From NCBI GenBank assembly GCA_003222395.1, contig QHWB01000064.1:1-64000 (forward strand): DNA of 64,000 bases, given 5' to 3'. The position numbers and the translations under genes are program-made. Each line of letters begins with the position of its first letter. The first letter of the stretch is position 1. Of this stretch, positions 8,348-17,446 are shown in pieces. This DNA comes from Acidobacteriota bacterium (lineage in GTDB: Bacteria > Acidobacteriota > Vicinamibacteria > Vicinamibacterales > CAVVIG01). The notes below the pieces were generated by a model that searched no databases, was not told where the DNA came from, and saw only the letters and a program-made list of their open reading frames with translations.

Positions 8348-9150
8348 AGTACCCTCTATCGCTGGTGCTCGGATCAGGCGGTGCGCGAGGACTCTGTTTC
8401 ATTGGCGCGCTGCGGGCACTGGAAGAGGCTGGGCTTGAAGTGGCACACGTAGTGGGCTCGAGCATGGGCGCGCTTGTGGGCGCTGGATACTGTAGCGGCA
8501 GGTCACCTATGGATCTTGCGCGTTCCATTCATGACTTCTCGTGGCGTCGAATCTTGCGTCCTGATCCGCTTGGTCCTGGCCTCTTCGAACCATCTGGGCT
8601 CATGATTACAGCGTCGGGACTGATCGACGCAAACACTTTGCAGATTTGCGTGTCCCTCTCACGGTCATTTGCACTGATCTCCAAACGGGTTCGGCCGTGC
8701 GTTTTTGCGACGGCCTATTGATCCGCCAGTAGTCGGTAGTTGCCTCACTGCCGGCGTGTTCACACCAGTTCACCACGAAGGTAGGTACCTGGTTGATGGC
8801 GGCTACACCGATCCAGTGCCTGTCACTGCCGCCACAGATAACTCGATTGTTGTTGCGGTTGACCCCTCGGCCATTGCGGACTGGGCACTCGATCTTGAGC
8901 CACGCCATTCGTGGAAGAACATCGCGAAAGTGGGCAAGTTGCTCGACAGATGAGGAAGACGGCCGACGTGTTGATCTTTGCACTGGGACGCGAACGGCTG
9001 CACCTGCGTGAGCACGTTCTCGTCGTGCCGGCGCTTGGCACGATGACGTTCCTCGATTTCAATCGCGCAGAGTGGGCAATCGAGCGCGGTTACGATGCGA
9101 TGAGGGCCTCTATTCCTAACATCGTCGCCAAGATTGAGAATTCGGTGTGA
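8329..9150 (+). pseudogene. Patatin-like phospholipase, frameshifted
   Basis: The first frame (from ATG 8329) shows the patatin oxyanion loop GSGGARG at residue 13 and the nucleophile elbow GSSMG. The downstream text LRVPLTVICTDLQTGSAV appears in another frame after a shift near 8630. The catalytic Asp motif (YLVDGGYTDPVPV) is in the frame starting near 8705. The final ADVLIFALGRERLHL...YDAMRASIP block is in the original frame again. At least three shifts break the gene, so no active enzyme is expected. Intact relatives are serine-aspartate dyad lipid acyl hydrolases with a total length near 270 residues, as here. Confidence 0.75.
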
Positions 9151-9730
9151 TTCGCTAAGTGTGCCCAGGGCCGATCGGTCCAGGTTCGCGAAAGCTCCGT
9201 TCACCTGAAAGAATCGAGTGGACCTGGACGGACGGCGCCGTTGGACAAAGCTGGAACGCGAGGGAGGACCATCGCTGGTTAATCAAATCGGTTTTTAGCA
9301 CGCCAAAAAACATCTGAACTCGCCATTGCGCACTTGCTAAAACCTCCATCCAATTGTGTATCGCGGTGCTAGCCCGCGACATCGCGCGTTGGCGTCGGCC
9401 AACTCCACGAGGGCGACTCGGCCCGCCTCCCTGTCCCCGTAGACGATCTTGAGCTTCAGGAGTTGAACAGCATTGAAGAGGTTCAGGACATGCGTGTCGG
9501 CCGCACCGAGACCGATGAGGAAGTCATAGCGGTTCATTATCCAATGTTTCATAGTGGTACACCGATCGAGAATCTGGCCTACCCGCCGCGTGAGGCAGAC
9601 ACCGCCGCGTCGTGGCGCTAAAGCTACGAGTAGACTCGCGAGATCGAAGGCGTGCGCGACGTGCCGTTAATTTGCTCAAGGACCACGTGATTCGGCACGC
9701 GATCCTGCGCAATGATGTTGCGAACAGGGA
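9151..9730. other. Stretch with one weak small frame only
   Basis: The minus strand at 9337-9552 could encode 71 residues (KHWIMNRYDFLIGLGAADTHVLNLF... ending YTIGWRF) with ordinary composition. It has no homology I can name and no clear ribosome-binding site. Nothing else is supported here. Confidence 0.25.
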
Positions 9731-10413
9731 TCAAGTGAATAGCTTTCGTCGTGCGTCATCGCGCTCTCGACGCCATCTGATTATGACCCATTCTCCGATC
9801 GGGACACCGATGAGCACTGTCAAGTATGCTGCTCTTGTCAGTACCACACTGCCCGTCCGCAAGCCAACGACGGCAAGCACGAAGCCAAGTGCCGATGCAA
9901 CGATCAGTAAGGAGCACCGCAAGAAAGCCCGTCTTTCGATATAGTACTTATAAAGAATCTGTGCTTCCAGTTGGCCTCCGGCGCCTCTAAAGATGCGGCG
10001 CTTGTACATGTCCAAGAAGTTTGCGTTGACGTTGCGGACGCCAATCACGTTGGCCACCTGCAGCAGCGTCAGAAGACCACAATAAATCAAGATGTCAGTC
10101 ACTTCGGCGATCAAGCACCCAAACGCAAGAGCCAGCCAGACGGCAACGATAAGGACAGGCCCTTCTGCTTCTTTCTTTTTGTCGTCGACAAACGCCTCGT
10201 GCATCAAATCCAATTCGTGTCTGACGGTATGCAGGTACAGGACGAAATCAAGCGTCGTGACTGTTAGCAGCGCCGCTGCTAAAATGGCTGTTGTTCGGTC
10301 ATCGTGGAACATTTGAATCAGTCGATCTCTTGAGAGTAACAGCGCTGCTACAGCCAACGCGAATCCAAAAGACCAGTTGATATATTCCCTGAGTCGATCG
10401 TACAGGACCGTTC
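9731..10413 (-). CDS. Integral membrane protein, 5' end cut by IS
   Basis: About 227 residues from RTVLYDRLREYINW to the C-terminus. Six hydrophobic segments are visible: FGFALAVAALLL, AILAAALLTVTTLDFVLYL, VLIVAVWLALAFGCLIAEV, LIYCGLLTLLQVANVIGV, LLIVASALGFVLAVVGL and AAYLTVLIGVPIGEWVII. The charged C-terminal tail is RWRRERDDARRK. The open frame runs upstream into the IS, but the IS terminal repeat TGTCCCA lies at 10414-10420, so the natural start has been lost and the 5' end now reads from IS sequence. Function unknown; a paralogue of small six-helix sensor or transport-associated proteins is possible. Confidence 0.6.
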
Positions 10414-11563
10414 TGTCCCATCGCTCAGCCGAAGTAATGAGCGGTTGATCACGCTGCGCGCCGGTAGAAGTTGAGCAGTCCACCGAGCCGTGACTGCCGG
10501 CGCACTCGGCCGGTACCGGTCACCGGTGCACCGTCAATCAAGGCGTTCTCCAGACCTTGATGATTCCTCTCGCGATGATAATGCGCGACAAATTCCGTCA
10601 CTGCTCGTCGGAAGTAACCCTCTCCGATCGGAATAATCCTGTCGAGACATTCTTCCTTCATCGATCGCACGAAACGCTCCCGCGTAGGCATTCGCCTTCG
10701 GGGCCTCATACGGTGTCTGCACCACGCGAATCCCAGCCTCCTCGAGCCGTTCGCGCACGGCCGCGCTCCACTTCGCATCCCGGTCGCAAATCAACACGCG
10801 GCATACATGACCGTCCGCCACCGAAAGCGTTCGCACGACCTGTCGCATGAACGCTTCGTCCGGATGCGGCGTGGTCCCAAGCACCTGAACGCGGCGCGAC
10901 GCGAGATCAATGACGAACACCGTGTAGAACGTCACGAGGCCTCGCCACGTCCACACCTCCGTCGTCAAGAAATCGGTCCCCGCGATCACTCCCCAATGCG
11001 CTCGCAAAAACGTCTGCCATGACGTCGGGCGCTTCGGCGCTGGTAACACACCGTGGGCCTTGAGGATGCGCGCGATCGTCGAGCGCCCGATCTGGTGGCC
11101 GACATTCGTGAGGGCACCCTGAATTCGCGTATAGCCCACGTCGGATTTTCCCCGGCCATGCGCAGCACGAGTTGTCGGATCTCGGCAAGAACACCGGAAC
11201 GGCTGGTGCGCCTCGTCGTATAGGTCCACTTCCGCGCCACCAGCTGCCGGTGCCAGCGCAGCAGCGTATCCGGCGTGACGATCGTCGCGACCTCACGCAA
11301 GGCGTTCCGACCCAGCCGGTGGGCGCGTATGGCGAGTCGCCGCCGGTCGTCATCGGTGAACCGCAGACGCCGGCCACCGACCTGCCGCCGGAGGAGGCGA
11401 TTCTCTTCGATCAGATACGCGAGTGCTCGCGCTCCCGGCGATCGAGCCAACCGATAATTGTCAGGAGCAACAACCGAAGGACGGACAGCTCGATCACGAG
11501 TGGGAGCTTATATCACAGACCGACGAAACCGTCCGGCAGATCACGCGATCCTAAGCTGGGACA
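10414..11563 (-). mobile_element. IS (group B, copy 1), dead
   Basis: Ends are TGTCCCA (10414-10420) and TGGGACA (11557-11563), the same inverted ends as the intact copy at 36627-37795. The stop-codon-to-end distance is nearly the same in both copies (28-31 bases). The left end cuts the membrane protein gene. The right end cuts the second copy of the DUF5372-like element at its small-gene start. Confidence 0.7.
10449..11540 (-). pseudogene. Group B IS transposase, several frameshifts
   Basis: Compared with the intact copy at 36665-37729, the parts lie in different frames: LRLLLLTIIGWLDRRERE, then ALAYLIEENRLLRRQ, then [29 protein letters not shown] with the first catalytic Asp ([12 protein letters not shown]) and the second (ICDRDAKW). 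The Glu region is split: NAYA in one frame and [13 protein letters not shown] in another, near 10690. The tail [14 protein letters not shown]...LGGLLNFYRRAA ends at 10449. At least three indels, so the copy is dead. Confidence 0.8.
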
Positions 11564-11567
11564 TTAC

Positions 11568-11933
11568 GCCGTGGCATCAGCACCTCCTGCCGTGAGCAAG
11601 GAACGATGCTGGGCTTGTAGCACACCGTCAGAATCCGGACGTTGGGCAGGCCGTTGCGCGGCTCGCAGCAACGCCTTCAACTCCAGCAAGGCGTCGCAGC
11701 CGACCGTCGGCACGGTCATCACGCGCAGCCGACAACATGCGGCCGGCTCAAACATCCAGGTCGGTATCTCTATGGATCGATGATGTTGCACCTCCTCGAG
11801 ACCGCACCGACACACGGCGTGCCCTTGCTTGACGAGCTTCTCATACACGACGACAGAACGACCGAACCACGGGTGCCATGGATAACAGACCTGTCGCGCC
11901 TCAATATTATGGGTGTTGTGTTGTCGACTTGTA
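11568..11933 (-). pseudogene. Second copy of the DUF5372-like element, left end only
   Basis: The minus strand reads QVCYPWHPWFGRSVVVYEKLVKQGHAVCRCG, PTWMFEPAACCRL and CDALLELKALL, homologous to the gene at 2993-3454. It continues into the same GGAGGTGCTGATGCCACG ribosome-binding/start region of the small gene and is then cut by the group B IS end at 11567. The outer end (TACAAGTCGACAAC, minus strand from 11933) matches the first copy. As in copy 1, no start codon lies between the element end and HPWFGR. No recombinase gene is left here. Confidence 0.7.
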
Positions 11934-12075
11934 TCACAAAAGCCGGACGCATCTCGGACTGGGCAAGGACACGCCGGACGGCAGACCGATCCAGCCGGCA
12001 AGCGCCGGAGAGATCGTCGCGAGTCCTGAAGTCGGTGGTCTCCATCATCGATACGAGCGTCGCGCGGCATACGCG
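11929..12075 (+). pseudogene. Tail of a group C IS transposase
   Basis: The plus strand encodes LYHKSRTHLGLGKDTPDGR, then IVASPEVGGLHHRYERRAA. This is the C-terminal end of an integrase-core transposase like that at 41441-42250. Coding upstream of the Tyr-His codons is missing and is replaced by the left end of the second recombinase element (TTGTA at 11929-11933). Confidence 0.7.
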
Positions 12076-12343
12076 TCACGTCCCTTCGCTGCCTGTCGAA
12101 TCAGGCAACGCTTGCGAGAGTACGCGCGGCTCGTGCTGTACTGAGACGGGCTTTCGCGTTTTTCAAGAGCACCGAGTCAATTCCGTGTACTCAAGGACGT
12201 CCGTTCGACAGCTTCGATGCGTTCGAGGGTAAGGCTGCTCGTGGCGCCGGAAGACGTTTTGGCGAATGACACCTTCTCGCGAACGGCCACACCACACAGA
12301 ATCCGCACCGCATCCCGCTGCGCTGACGTGCGCCGTTGCGCAA
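12076..12343. other. Short stretch, one possible peptide remnant
   Basis: On the minus strand the text AGKLIAQRRTSAQRDAVRILCGVAVREKVSFAKTSS and so on has reasonable composition, but it has no start of its own and no family I can name. It overlaps the end of the broken beta-helix gene in another frame. Confidence 0.25.
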
Positions 12344-13164
12344 TCAACTTCCCGGCTTTCTCGGCACTGCTTGCGTGGCGATCGTCGGGCACTGGGCGTT
12401 GACAGCGGTCACGCACATGTTGCCGAGGAAGAAGTTCGTGCCGGGCGCTGACTGATCCCAGATGTCCATGCCCCCGCCGGTCGGCACGCTGTTGGACACC
12501 TGGACCGGCGGATTGCCGACAATCACGTTCTGCCGGATATGGTTGTTCGCCGCGCGGTCGCCGGACCAGTCGCATAGCCGTTGCCGCTCGTCTCGTTCCA
12601 CCGGAGCGAGTTGGTGTTTCCCTGCACTCATATGCCGCCGCAGGTGAACCCAGCGGCCGATGCCCCGTTCCTGACCGACACGTTGCTCTCGACGCTGATC
12701 TGCGACGATGTGGGATTGATGCGAATGCCGGACATGCAGTTGGTGGTCGTCGTCACGTTCTGGACCCAACCGCGTGTGGTGCCCATGAACAGGATGCCGT
12801 CGGCCATGAATCGCTGCACCACTCCGGGTCCACGAATGCCGACGTTGCTCTGCGCATTCGTGCTGATGCCGATGTCAGTCGACGTCGGCGTCCCCTTGCA
12901 CGCCGTATCCGGATCGGCTTGTCCGGTCATGGTGAACCCGTTGAGGGCAAGCACGATGTTCGGCGCGCCGAACGCGATGCAGGGCCCACCGGTCACGCGA
13001 CACGTGACATCGCCGACGAGCCGTGTGTTTTCCGACAGCATGACCGTTCTCATGACGGTCCCGCTGATGTCTTCGGCGCGCCCGTCTCGCGCACCGAGGA
13101 GCAGGACTGCGATTGTGAGGGCGGGAACGACAACAGCGCCGGTCCATCCTCTCGCGTTGTGCAT
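12344..13164 (-). pseudogene. Exported right-handed beta-helix protein, broken
   Basis: Starts MHNARGWTGAVVVPALTIAVLLL with a clear signal peptide ending GRAED. Repeated short strands of a parallel beta-helix follow (LVGDVTCRV, IVLALNGFTMTG, VGIRGPGVVQRF, GILFMGTTRGWVQNVTTTT, GIRINPTSSQISVESNVSV). A TGA at 12628-12630 interrupts the frame after FTCGGI. The same frame then continues sensibly (GNTNSLRWNETSGNGYATGPATA), and a one-base shift near 12550 leads to NNHIRQNVIVGNPPVQVSNS and the end CPTIATQAVPRKPGS. So there is one nonsense codon plus one frameshift. Relatives are secreted right-handed beta-helix proteins of unknown substrate. Confidence 0.7.
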
Positions 13165-13211
13165 GAGTCACCTCGAGTGCTGAAAGTGAACGCCCCTTGC
13201 GCGAAGGTTAT

Positions 13212-13950
13212 ATCGCGTTCCGCCTCCGCACCGTCACGCGCTTTACGTGGGCATCCCCCTCGACCTGGTACCACCTGGTGCGGAAGTTCGGCTGGCGCCG
13301 GCCCCGGCTCCGCATGCACCCGGCCAAGCCGAAGGTCGGCCTTCGAACGACCCGAGCCAACGAGATGTGGCACGTCGACACCACCGTCATCCGCCTGCTC
13401 GACGGGACTCGCGCCTACCTGCACGCGGTGATCGACAACTTCTCTCGACGGATCTTGGCGTGGCGGGTCGCTGATACGTTTGCGCCGGCGACCAGTGTCG
13501 CTGTGCTGGTCGAAGCCAGTCGGACCGCGACGCCGTCAGAAACGACTCCGGCCGTCTTGGCGGACGCCGGCGTCGAAAAACGTGAATGCTCAGGTCGACG
13601 AGCTGATCACCACGGGAGTTCTGCGCCGGGTCTTGGCGTTCACCGAACTGAAGTTCTCGAACTCCATGATCGAAGCGTGGTGGCGCTCCCTCAAGCATCA
13701 GTGGCTCTTCCTCCACTCGTGGGACAGCGTCACCACGGTCCGGCGATTAGTCGCGTTCTACGTCCAGGAACACAACACGGTGCTTCCGCATTCGGCGTTT
13801 TGCGGACAGACGCCTGACGAGATGTACTTCGGCAGAGGCGACGCGGTTCCAGCAGACCTGACGGCACGCGCCGCCGCACGCCGGGCTCGCATTGAGGCGA
13901 ACCGATCGGCGGCCTGCGGGAGATGCCCATCCATCCACGCGGCCGCATGA
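13212..13950 (+). pseudogene. C-terminal half of a DDE transposase, frameshifted
   Basis: Text runs from SPSTWYHLVRKFGWRRPRLR to the integrase core: first Asp in EMWHVDTTVIRL, then YLHAVIDNFSRRILAWRV, the second acidic site in VLADAGVE, and the Glu in NSMIEAWWRSLKHQWLF. The tail PHSAFCGQTPDEMYFG ends RCPSIHAAA. One extra A in a run near 13577 (GTCGAAAAACGTG) shifts the frame in the middle of the core. The N-terminal part is missing. A matching N-terminal half lies at 792-1190 on the same strand, so the two may be one element split by nested insertions. Confidence 0.75.
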
Positions 13951-14163
13951 TCACCGACAGCCGATGACCGGGACCCTGCGGGTCCGTGCGTCCGGAGGGG
14001 AATGCCCGGGACAAGCAGCGCACGCTGTCACCTGAGGAGACAGAGCGGAGCCGTGTCCGGACTCAGCGCCGCTCTCCCAAAGCCGCCCAGTGCCGCCTGA
14101 AATGACGGGAACTCGCGCACGAAATTCCAGAATGTCCGTGAAGATAGCTCGGCTTCTCTTGCT
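13951..14163. other. Intergenic region upstream of higBA
   Basis: About 210 bases after the transposase stop. A GC-rich inverted repeat is present near 13960-13990 (GACCCTGCGGGTCC). No coding frame is supported. Confidence 0.35.
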
Positions 14164-14191
14164 TGCTCCCACTATGGGAGCGCTGTATACT
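14164..14191 (+). promoter_or_regulatory. Promoter and palindromic operator of higBA
   Basis: A -35-like TTGCTC (14164-14169) and a -10-like TATACT (14186-14191) are spaced 16 bases apart. A perfect inverted repeat, CTCCCA-CTA-TGGGAG (14166-14180), lies across the -35 and spacer. HigA antitoxins repress their own operon by binding such palindromes. Transcription would begin near 14198, right at the toxin start codon, so the toxin message may be leaderless. Confidence 0.6.
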
Positions 14192-14198
14192 GACATCG

Positions 14199-14492
14199 TT
14201 GCGGATAATCGCTCGCCGTTCTCTTCGAGAGTTTTGGGAGCGGCACCCCGACGCCGAGCAGTCGCTGCGAGCGTGGTACCACGACGCCCGGAAAGCTGAC
14301 TGGCGCTCGCCGGCCGAGGTCAAGCGTGTCTACGCGAACGCGAGCATCGTCGGCGAAAATCGAGTGGTGTTCAACATCAAGGGTAACAAGTACCGCCTGG
14401 TCGTCGCGATCAACTATCCGTACCGGACGTGCTACATCCGGTTTGTCGGCTCGCACGCAGCATACGACCGAATCGACGTCGCGAAGGTTTGA
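14199..14492 (+). CDS. higB: HigB-type mRNA interferase toxin
   Basis: 97 residues from TTG 14199 (MRIIARRSLREFWERHPDAE); the open frame extends further upstream, but family members start at this position. Hallmarks of the HigB/RelE fold are visible: SLRAWYHDARKADWRSPAEV, NRVVFNIKGNKYRLVVAINY and CYIRFVGSHAAYDRID. HigB toxins cleave mRNA on the ribosome and are neutralised by HigA. The gene lies 9 bases before higA, toxin first, the usual hig order. It is intact, unlike most neighbours, which fits the self-maintenance of a toxin-antitoxin module. Confidence 0.85.
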   Translation: MRIIARRSLREFWERHPDAEQSLRAWYHDARKADWRSPAEVKRVYANASIVGENRVVFNIKGNKYRLVVAINYPYRTCYIRFVGSHAAYDRIDVAKV

Positions 14493-14501
14493 GGACACGG
14501 C

Positions 14502-14879
14502 ATGCAGATCAAGCCAATCAGGACGAAGGCTGACCACCGGGCCGCGCTGAAGGAAATTGACCGGCTCATGGACGCAAAGGCAGGCACGCCAGCTGGTGAT
14601 CGTCTCGACATCCTAACAACTCTGGTCGAGCGTTATGAGTCTCAGCATGAGCCGATCGAACCACCGGATCCAATCGATGCGCTGCTTTACCACATGGAGA
14701 GTCGTGACCTAAAGCGACGAGACCTAGAGCCATACCTTGGTAGTCGCGCCCGCGTCGCGGAAGTGCTCAATCGTCGTCGCCCGCTCACGATCGACATGAT
14801 TCGGAAATTACACAGCGGTCTAGGTATATCGGCAGACGTCCTGATACGGCCGTATACAGTTCGAGGCTCAGCCGCGTAA
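14502..14879 (+). CDS. higA: HigA-type antitoxin
   Basis: 125 residues: MQIKPIRTKADHRAALKEIDRL at the N-terminus, a negatively charged linker (EPIEPPDPIDALLYHMESRDL), then an XRE-like helix-turn-helix (KRRDLEPYLGSRARVAEVLNRRRPLT) and the terminal helix IRKLHSGLGISADVLI. This is the domain order of the long HigA antitoxins paired with HigB of the above type. It would bind and neutralise HigB and repress the operon through the palindrome at 14166-14180. Intact. Confidence 0.85.
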   Translation: MQIKPIRTKADHRAALKEIDRLMDAKAGTPAGDRLDILTTLVERYESQHEPIEPPDPIDALLYHMESRDLKRRDLEPYLGSRARVAEVLNRRRPLTIDMIRKLHSGLGISADVLIRPYTVRGSAA

Positions 14880-14955
14880 TTCTTCTCCAATGTTGGCGTC
14901 GCCAGTAGCAGGTTCGTCGCGTACACAGTCGGGCCAAACTCTCGGAGTTGACAGG

Positions 14956-15266
14956 GTGGCTGACGTTCCAAGAATCGATGCTAATGCCTTCAGGGACGGG
15001 GTTCTCCACTTCAACGGTGAGCTAGAGGCGTTGTTGGCTTCATTCGGCTACCCTCCGGCGTTTGGTTCCCCGCCGCCAAGGAGCATCTCGCAGTTCGGGA
15101 CGTCGATGCTGTTGTTGGCGTGATCGGACAGACCCAGCTCCTGCAGGAATCCGCTGCCGATCATGTCGTCGCGTTGCTGCGGACACTCGACGAGCCAATC
15201 CAGCCTATTGCTCCGTTCACGTGTCTAAGAGCCGCGATTCGACTGCACAAATCTCGTGAGGCATGA
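14956..15266 (+). pseudogene. Hypothetical protein with one frameshift
   Basis: From GTG 14956 the text reads MADVPRIDANAFRDGVLHFNGELEALLASFGYPPAFG. After a shift near 15072 it continues AAKEHLAVRDVDAVVGVIGQTQLLQESAADHVVALL, PIQPIAPFTCLRAAIRLHKSREA and stops at 15264-15266. The joined text is convincingly protein-like, but I do not recognise the family. It lies directly after higA and could have been part of the same mobile segment. Confidence 0.45.
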
Positions 15267-15435
15267 ACAGAAGACCTCGTGCCGCGCGTGACCGATCAGA
15301 GGGCAGGTCATCGGCACCAACGGTGTCAGAACGCTGCCGTTGCTGTGTCGCTCAGCTTGCACCGGCCCGTTACAATCCTCAGCTCACCCAGAGCCTGATT
15401 TCGTCATTGGCGCCCACGACTGATCGCCCGGCACG

Positions 15436-16520
15436 TGTACGGTGCACAAATTCGATCTGGCTCACGCCGCGCGCTCATATTCGTGCAACAGTCCGCCGAG
15501 ACGGTCGCGGCGTTTCACTGCCATCGGTCGCGTGCCCGCCCAGTTCTCAATCGCCGGTCGGCCGTTCGGCGGCGCGAGGTCCAAGCTGCAGTGAGGCCGA
15601 TAGCCGTTGTAATGATCAACGCACACCGTTGGCGTGCGTTCGAGGTGACGTCTGTTCACAATCAGCAACCAGTCCAGACATTCGGACCGGACGGTGCGGA
15701 AACACCGCATCGAAGCTGTCGGTGAATTTGCGATCGTGATCGCGAATCAAGAAACGAACAGGGTCCGCGCGCTCAGCGACCGTCCACGCGACCTGCCGCG
15801 CCTGCTGCGTCACCCACTCCCCGTTGGGCTGTGAGGTGCAGCCCGCCAGGTGCACGCGCCGGCTGGCGATCTCGATGAAGAACAGCACGTACAACCGTTG
15901 GAACCACATCGTGTCGACGGTGAAAAAATCGGTGGCGATGACGTTCTTTACTTGCGCACGGAGGAACTCACGCCACGACGGGCCCCCGCGCGTCCCCGCG
16001 GGGCCGAGCTGTTGCTCGCGCAGCACCTTCCGGGCTGTGGTCGCTGACACGGCGATGCCCAGTCCTTTCAGTTCGCCAACGATATGCTGATAACCCCAGC
16101 GCGGATTCTCGCGTGCCAACCGCACGATCAGCGCTCGAATCTCTTGGCTGATCGGCGGGCGGCCTGGCTGTCGCGCGTAGGTCCAGCGGTTCGCGACCAG
16201 TCGTCTGTGCCAACGTAGAAGCGTCGATGGCGTGACCAGAAAGGACGTCCATCTGACCCGCGGCAGCATCCGGCTGACCGCGCTAAGAACAATCGGTCTG
16301 CGGGCTTAAACGCTGGCCGACGGACCTGGCGTCGCAGGACCGCCAGTTCATGGCGCAGGACGACAATCTCGAGTTCCTTGAACTCAGTCGATCGGAACAG
16401 AAAAGAGATGAGCTGCAGCACGCGTTGGATCGCGACGTAGCAAACCGACAGGAACACGACGCCCTCCGAGCAGAAGCGAAAGCGCCGTTATTCTACGCAG
16501 GTTGATAAAAGCACCCCACA
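15436..16520 (-). mobile_element. IS (group A, copy 2), dead
   Basis: The two ends read TGTACGGTGC (15436-15445) and GCACCCCACA (16511-16520), imperfect inverted ends of the TGT...ACA type. Matches to copy 1 (5571-6561) and to the isolated tail at 18035-18211 define these ends. No clear target duplication is visible, so flanks may have rearranged. Confidence 0.65.
15462..16457 (-). pseudogene. Group A IS transposase with frameshift and core deletion
   Basis: Begins MFLSVCYVAIQRVLQLISFLF with FKELEIVVLRHELAVLRRQV. A shift near 16270 moves to a second frame (LPRVRWTSFLVTPSTLLRWHRRL...), which holds the two catalytic Asp regions (IATDFFTVD and LIRDHDRKFTDSFDAVF). Right after FDAVF about 75 bases are missing compared with copy 1, including the stretch encoding the catalytic Glu (ANGIAERFV). 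The text resumes in another frame at RTVRSECLDWLL and ends GGLLHEYERAA. Cannot be active. Confidence 0.85.
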
Positions 16521-16759
16521 GGCGGGCCGTGTTCCCCGCGTGCAAAACGTTAGCGCTGCCGAACGCGACTTGGCTGACGTTTCGGCGAACGTTCTCGTCC
16601 TGGTCGCATGAGAAGGGCGTGCCGGGAAAGGTCGTCGCTTACCTGATGGGCCACGCGAATGTCGACACGACGTTGAACGTGTACACGCAGGTGATCGAGG
16701 GATCGCTGCGCGCTGCCGTCGACAAAGTCGGCGGCGAATTGTTCACGATGGTTCACTGA
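16521..16759 (+). pseudogene. C-terminal fragment of a tyrosine integrase
   Basis: The last about 79 residues of a phage-type tyrosine recombinase: ATWLTFRRTFSSWSHEKGVPGKVVAYLMGHANVDTTLNVYTQ, then AAVDKVGGELFTMVH. The catalytic H-G-H box (LMGHANVDTT) and the nucleophile Tyr (NVYTQ) are present; the N-terminal arm-binding and core-binding parts are missing, replaced by the end of the group A IS. The stop is 47 bases from the tRNA-Arg-derived 69-bp repeat, the expected place for an integrase next to its attachment site. Confidence 0.8.
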
Positions 16760-16806
16760 CCGGGGCAGATCGGGTCCCCGAGCATGGGTTAAGTCGTTGG
16801 AAACAA

Positions 16807-16875
16807 TGGCGGGCCCAGCAGGACTCGAACCTGCGACCTCCTGGTTCGTAGGTTAACGCAGGTTGTCTATCCTGT
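16807..16875 (-). repeat. Attachment-site repeat A: 3' half of tRNA-Arg(ACG)
   Basis: A 69-bp sequence repeated without mismatch at 30355-30423 in the same direction. On the minus strand it contains the anticodon loop (CTACGAA, anticodon ACG), variable loop, T-arm (GCAGG-TTCGAGT-CCTGC) and acceptor 3' strand ending GGGCCCGCCA of tRNA-Arg. The D-arm and 5' acceptor strand are absent, so it is not a functional tRNA gene but the kind of 3' tRNA duplication left by integrases. Arm-site-like direct repeats TGTTCAC follow at 16938 and 16949. Confidence 0.8.
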
Positions 16876-17020
16876 TGGTTCTTCGATGGTTTACCTCACG
16901 CTTCATACGTGGTGTTCACCGGTGTTCGGGAGCAAATTGTTCACAGATTGTTCACGCTCCGAGTCGCTCGTGCACCGAGCGTGGACCCGACGGCGTTTCG
17001 TCGAGAACACGCTTCGAGAA

Positions 17021-17446
17021 TCACTGCGACGACGAACCTAAAACAGGGAGTCCATGCGCCTTGGCGGCCAGCCCGAGTGCCCCGTCATGTGTGGCCATGA
17101 CGAGATCCACCCGCGACATCTCTTTCCAGAGAAGGGCTGTCGCCAGGTGAATCGCATCGAGGGTGCCCAGTTCCGTCGGCATCGGCTGCGCCGCGCGATC
17201 GAGAACCACGGCATCAATTTCCACGAGTTCCAACGACGCGATCAAGCGTAGGATCGCGGCGCGTCGGTTCGCGATCTCCTCGTCCGGTAGCTTCGCACGC
17301 AGCCGAAGACGATCCAGCGTGCGGAGACTCTCGGTTGTGATCAACGCGCTCGAGACGCCTTGCCGAATCTGTCGCCATTCGGGTAACGCGTCGGGCTGAC
17401 GTAGGGCGACCCGCAACAGTACCGACGCGTCGACGTAGGCGATCAT
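17021..17446 (-). CDS. vapC: VapC-like PIN-domain ribonuclease toxin
   Basis: 141 residues: MIAYVDASVLLRVAL with the first PIN Asp, a conserved Glu in LITTESLRTLDRL, and further acidic residues in LGTLDAIHLATALL and LVMATHDGALGLAAKAHGLPVL. These make the four-acid, magnesium-dependent active site of PIN nucleases, which cut tRNA or rRNA. The start overlaps the antitoxin stop by 4 bases (ATGA, 17443-17446), so expression is coupled. It lies just inside the block bounded by the tRNA-Arg repeats. Intact. Confidence 0.85.
   Translation of the reverse strand: MIAYVDASVLLRVALRQPDALPEWRQIRQGVSSALITTESLRTLDRLRLRAKLPDEEIANRRAAILRLIASLELVEIDAVVLDRAAQPMPTELGTLDAIHLATALLWKEMSRVDLVMATHDGALGLAAKAHGLPVLGSSSQ

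Noticed and set aside
10450-10483. Start of the membrane protein at 10483
   Set aside because: These bases are inside the IS (complement of the transposase C-terminus), so the start there is artificial.
16807-16875. Functional tRNA-Arg gene
   Set aside because: Anticodon, T-arm and acceptor 3' strand are present, but the D-arm and the 5' acceptor strand are replaced by unrelated sequence, in both copies.
16900-16960. CRISPR array from TGTTCAC repeats
   Set aside because: Only two or three 7-base repeats per copy at an 11-base period; this fits integrase arm sites, and no Cas gene is present.
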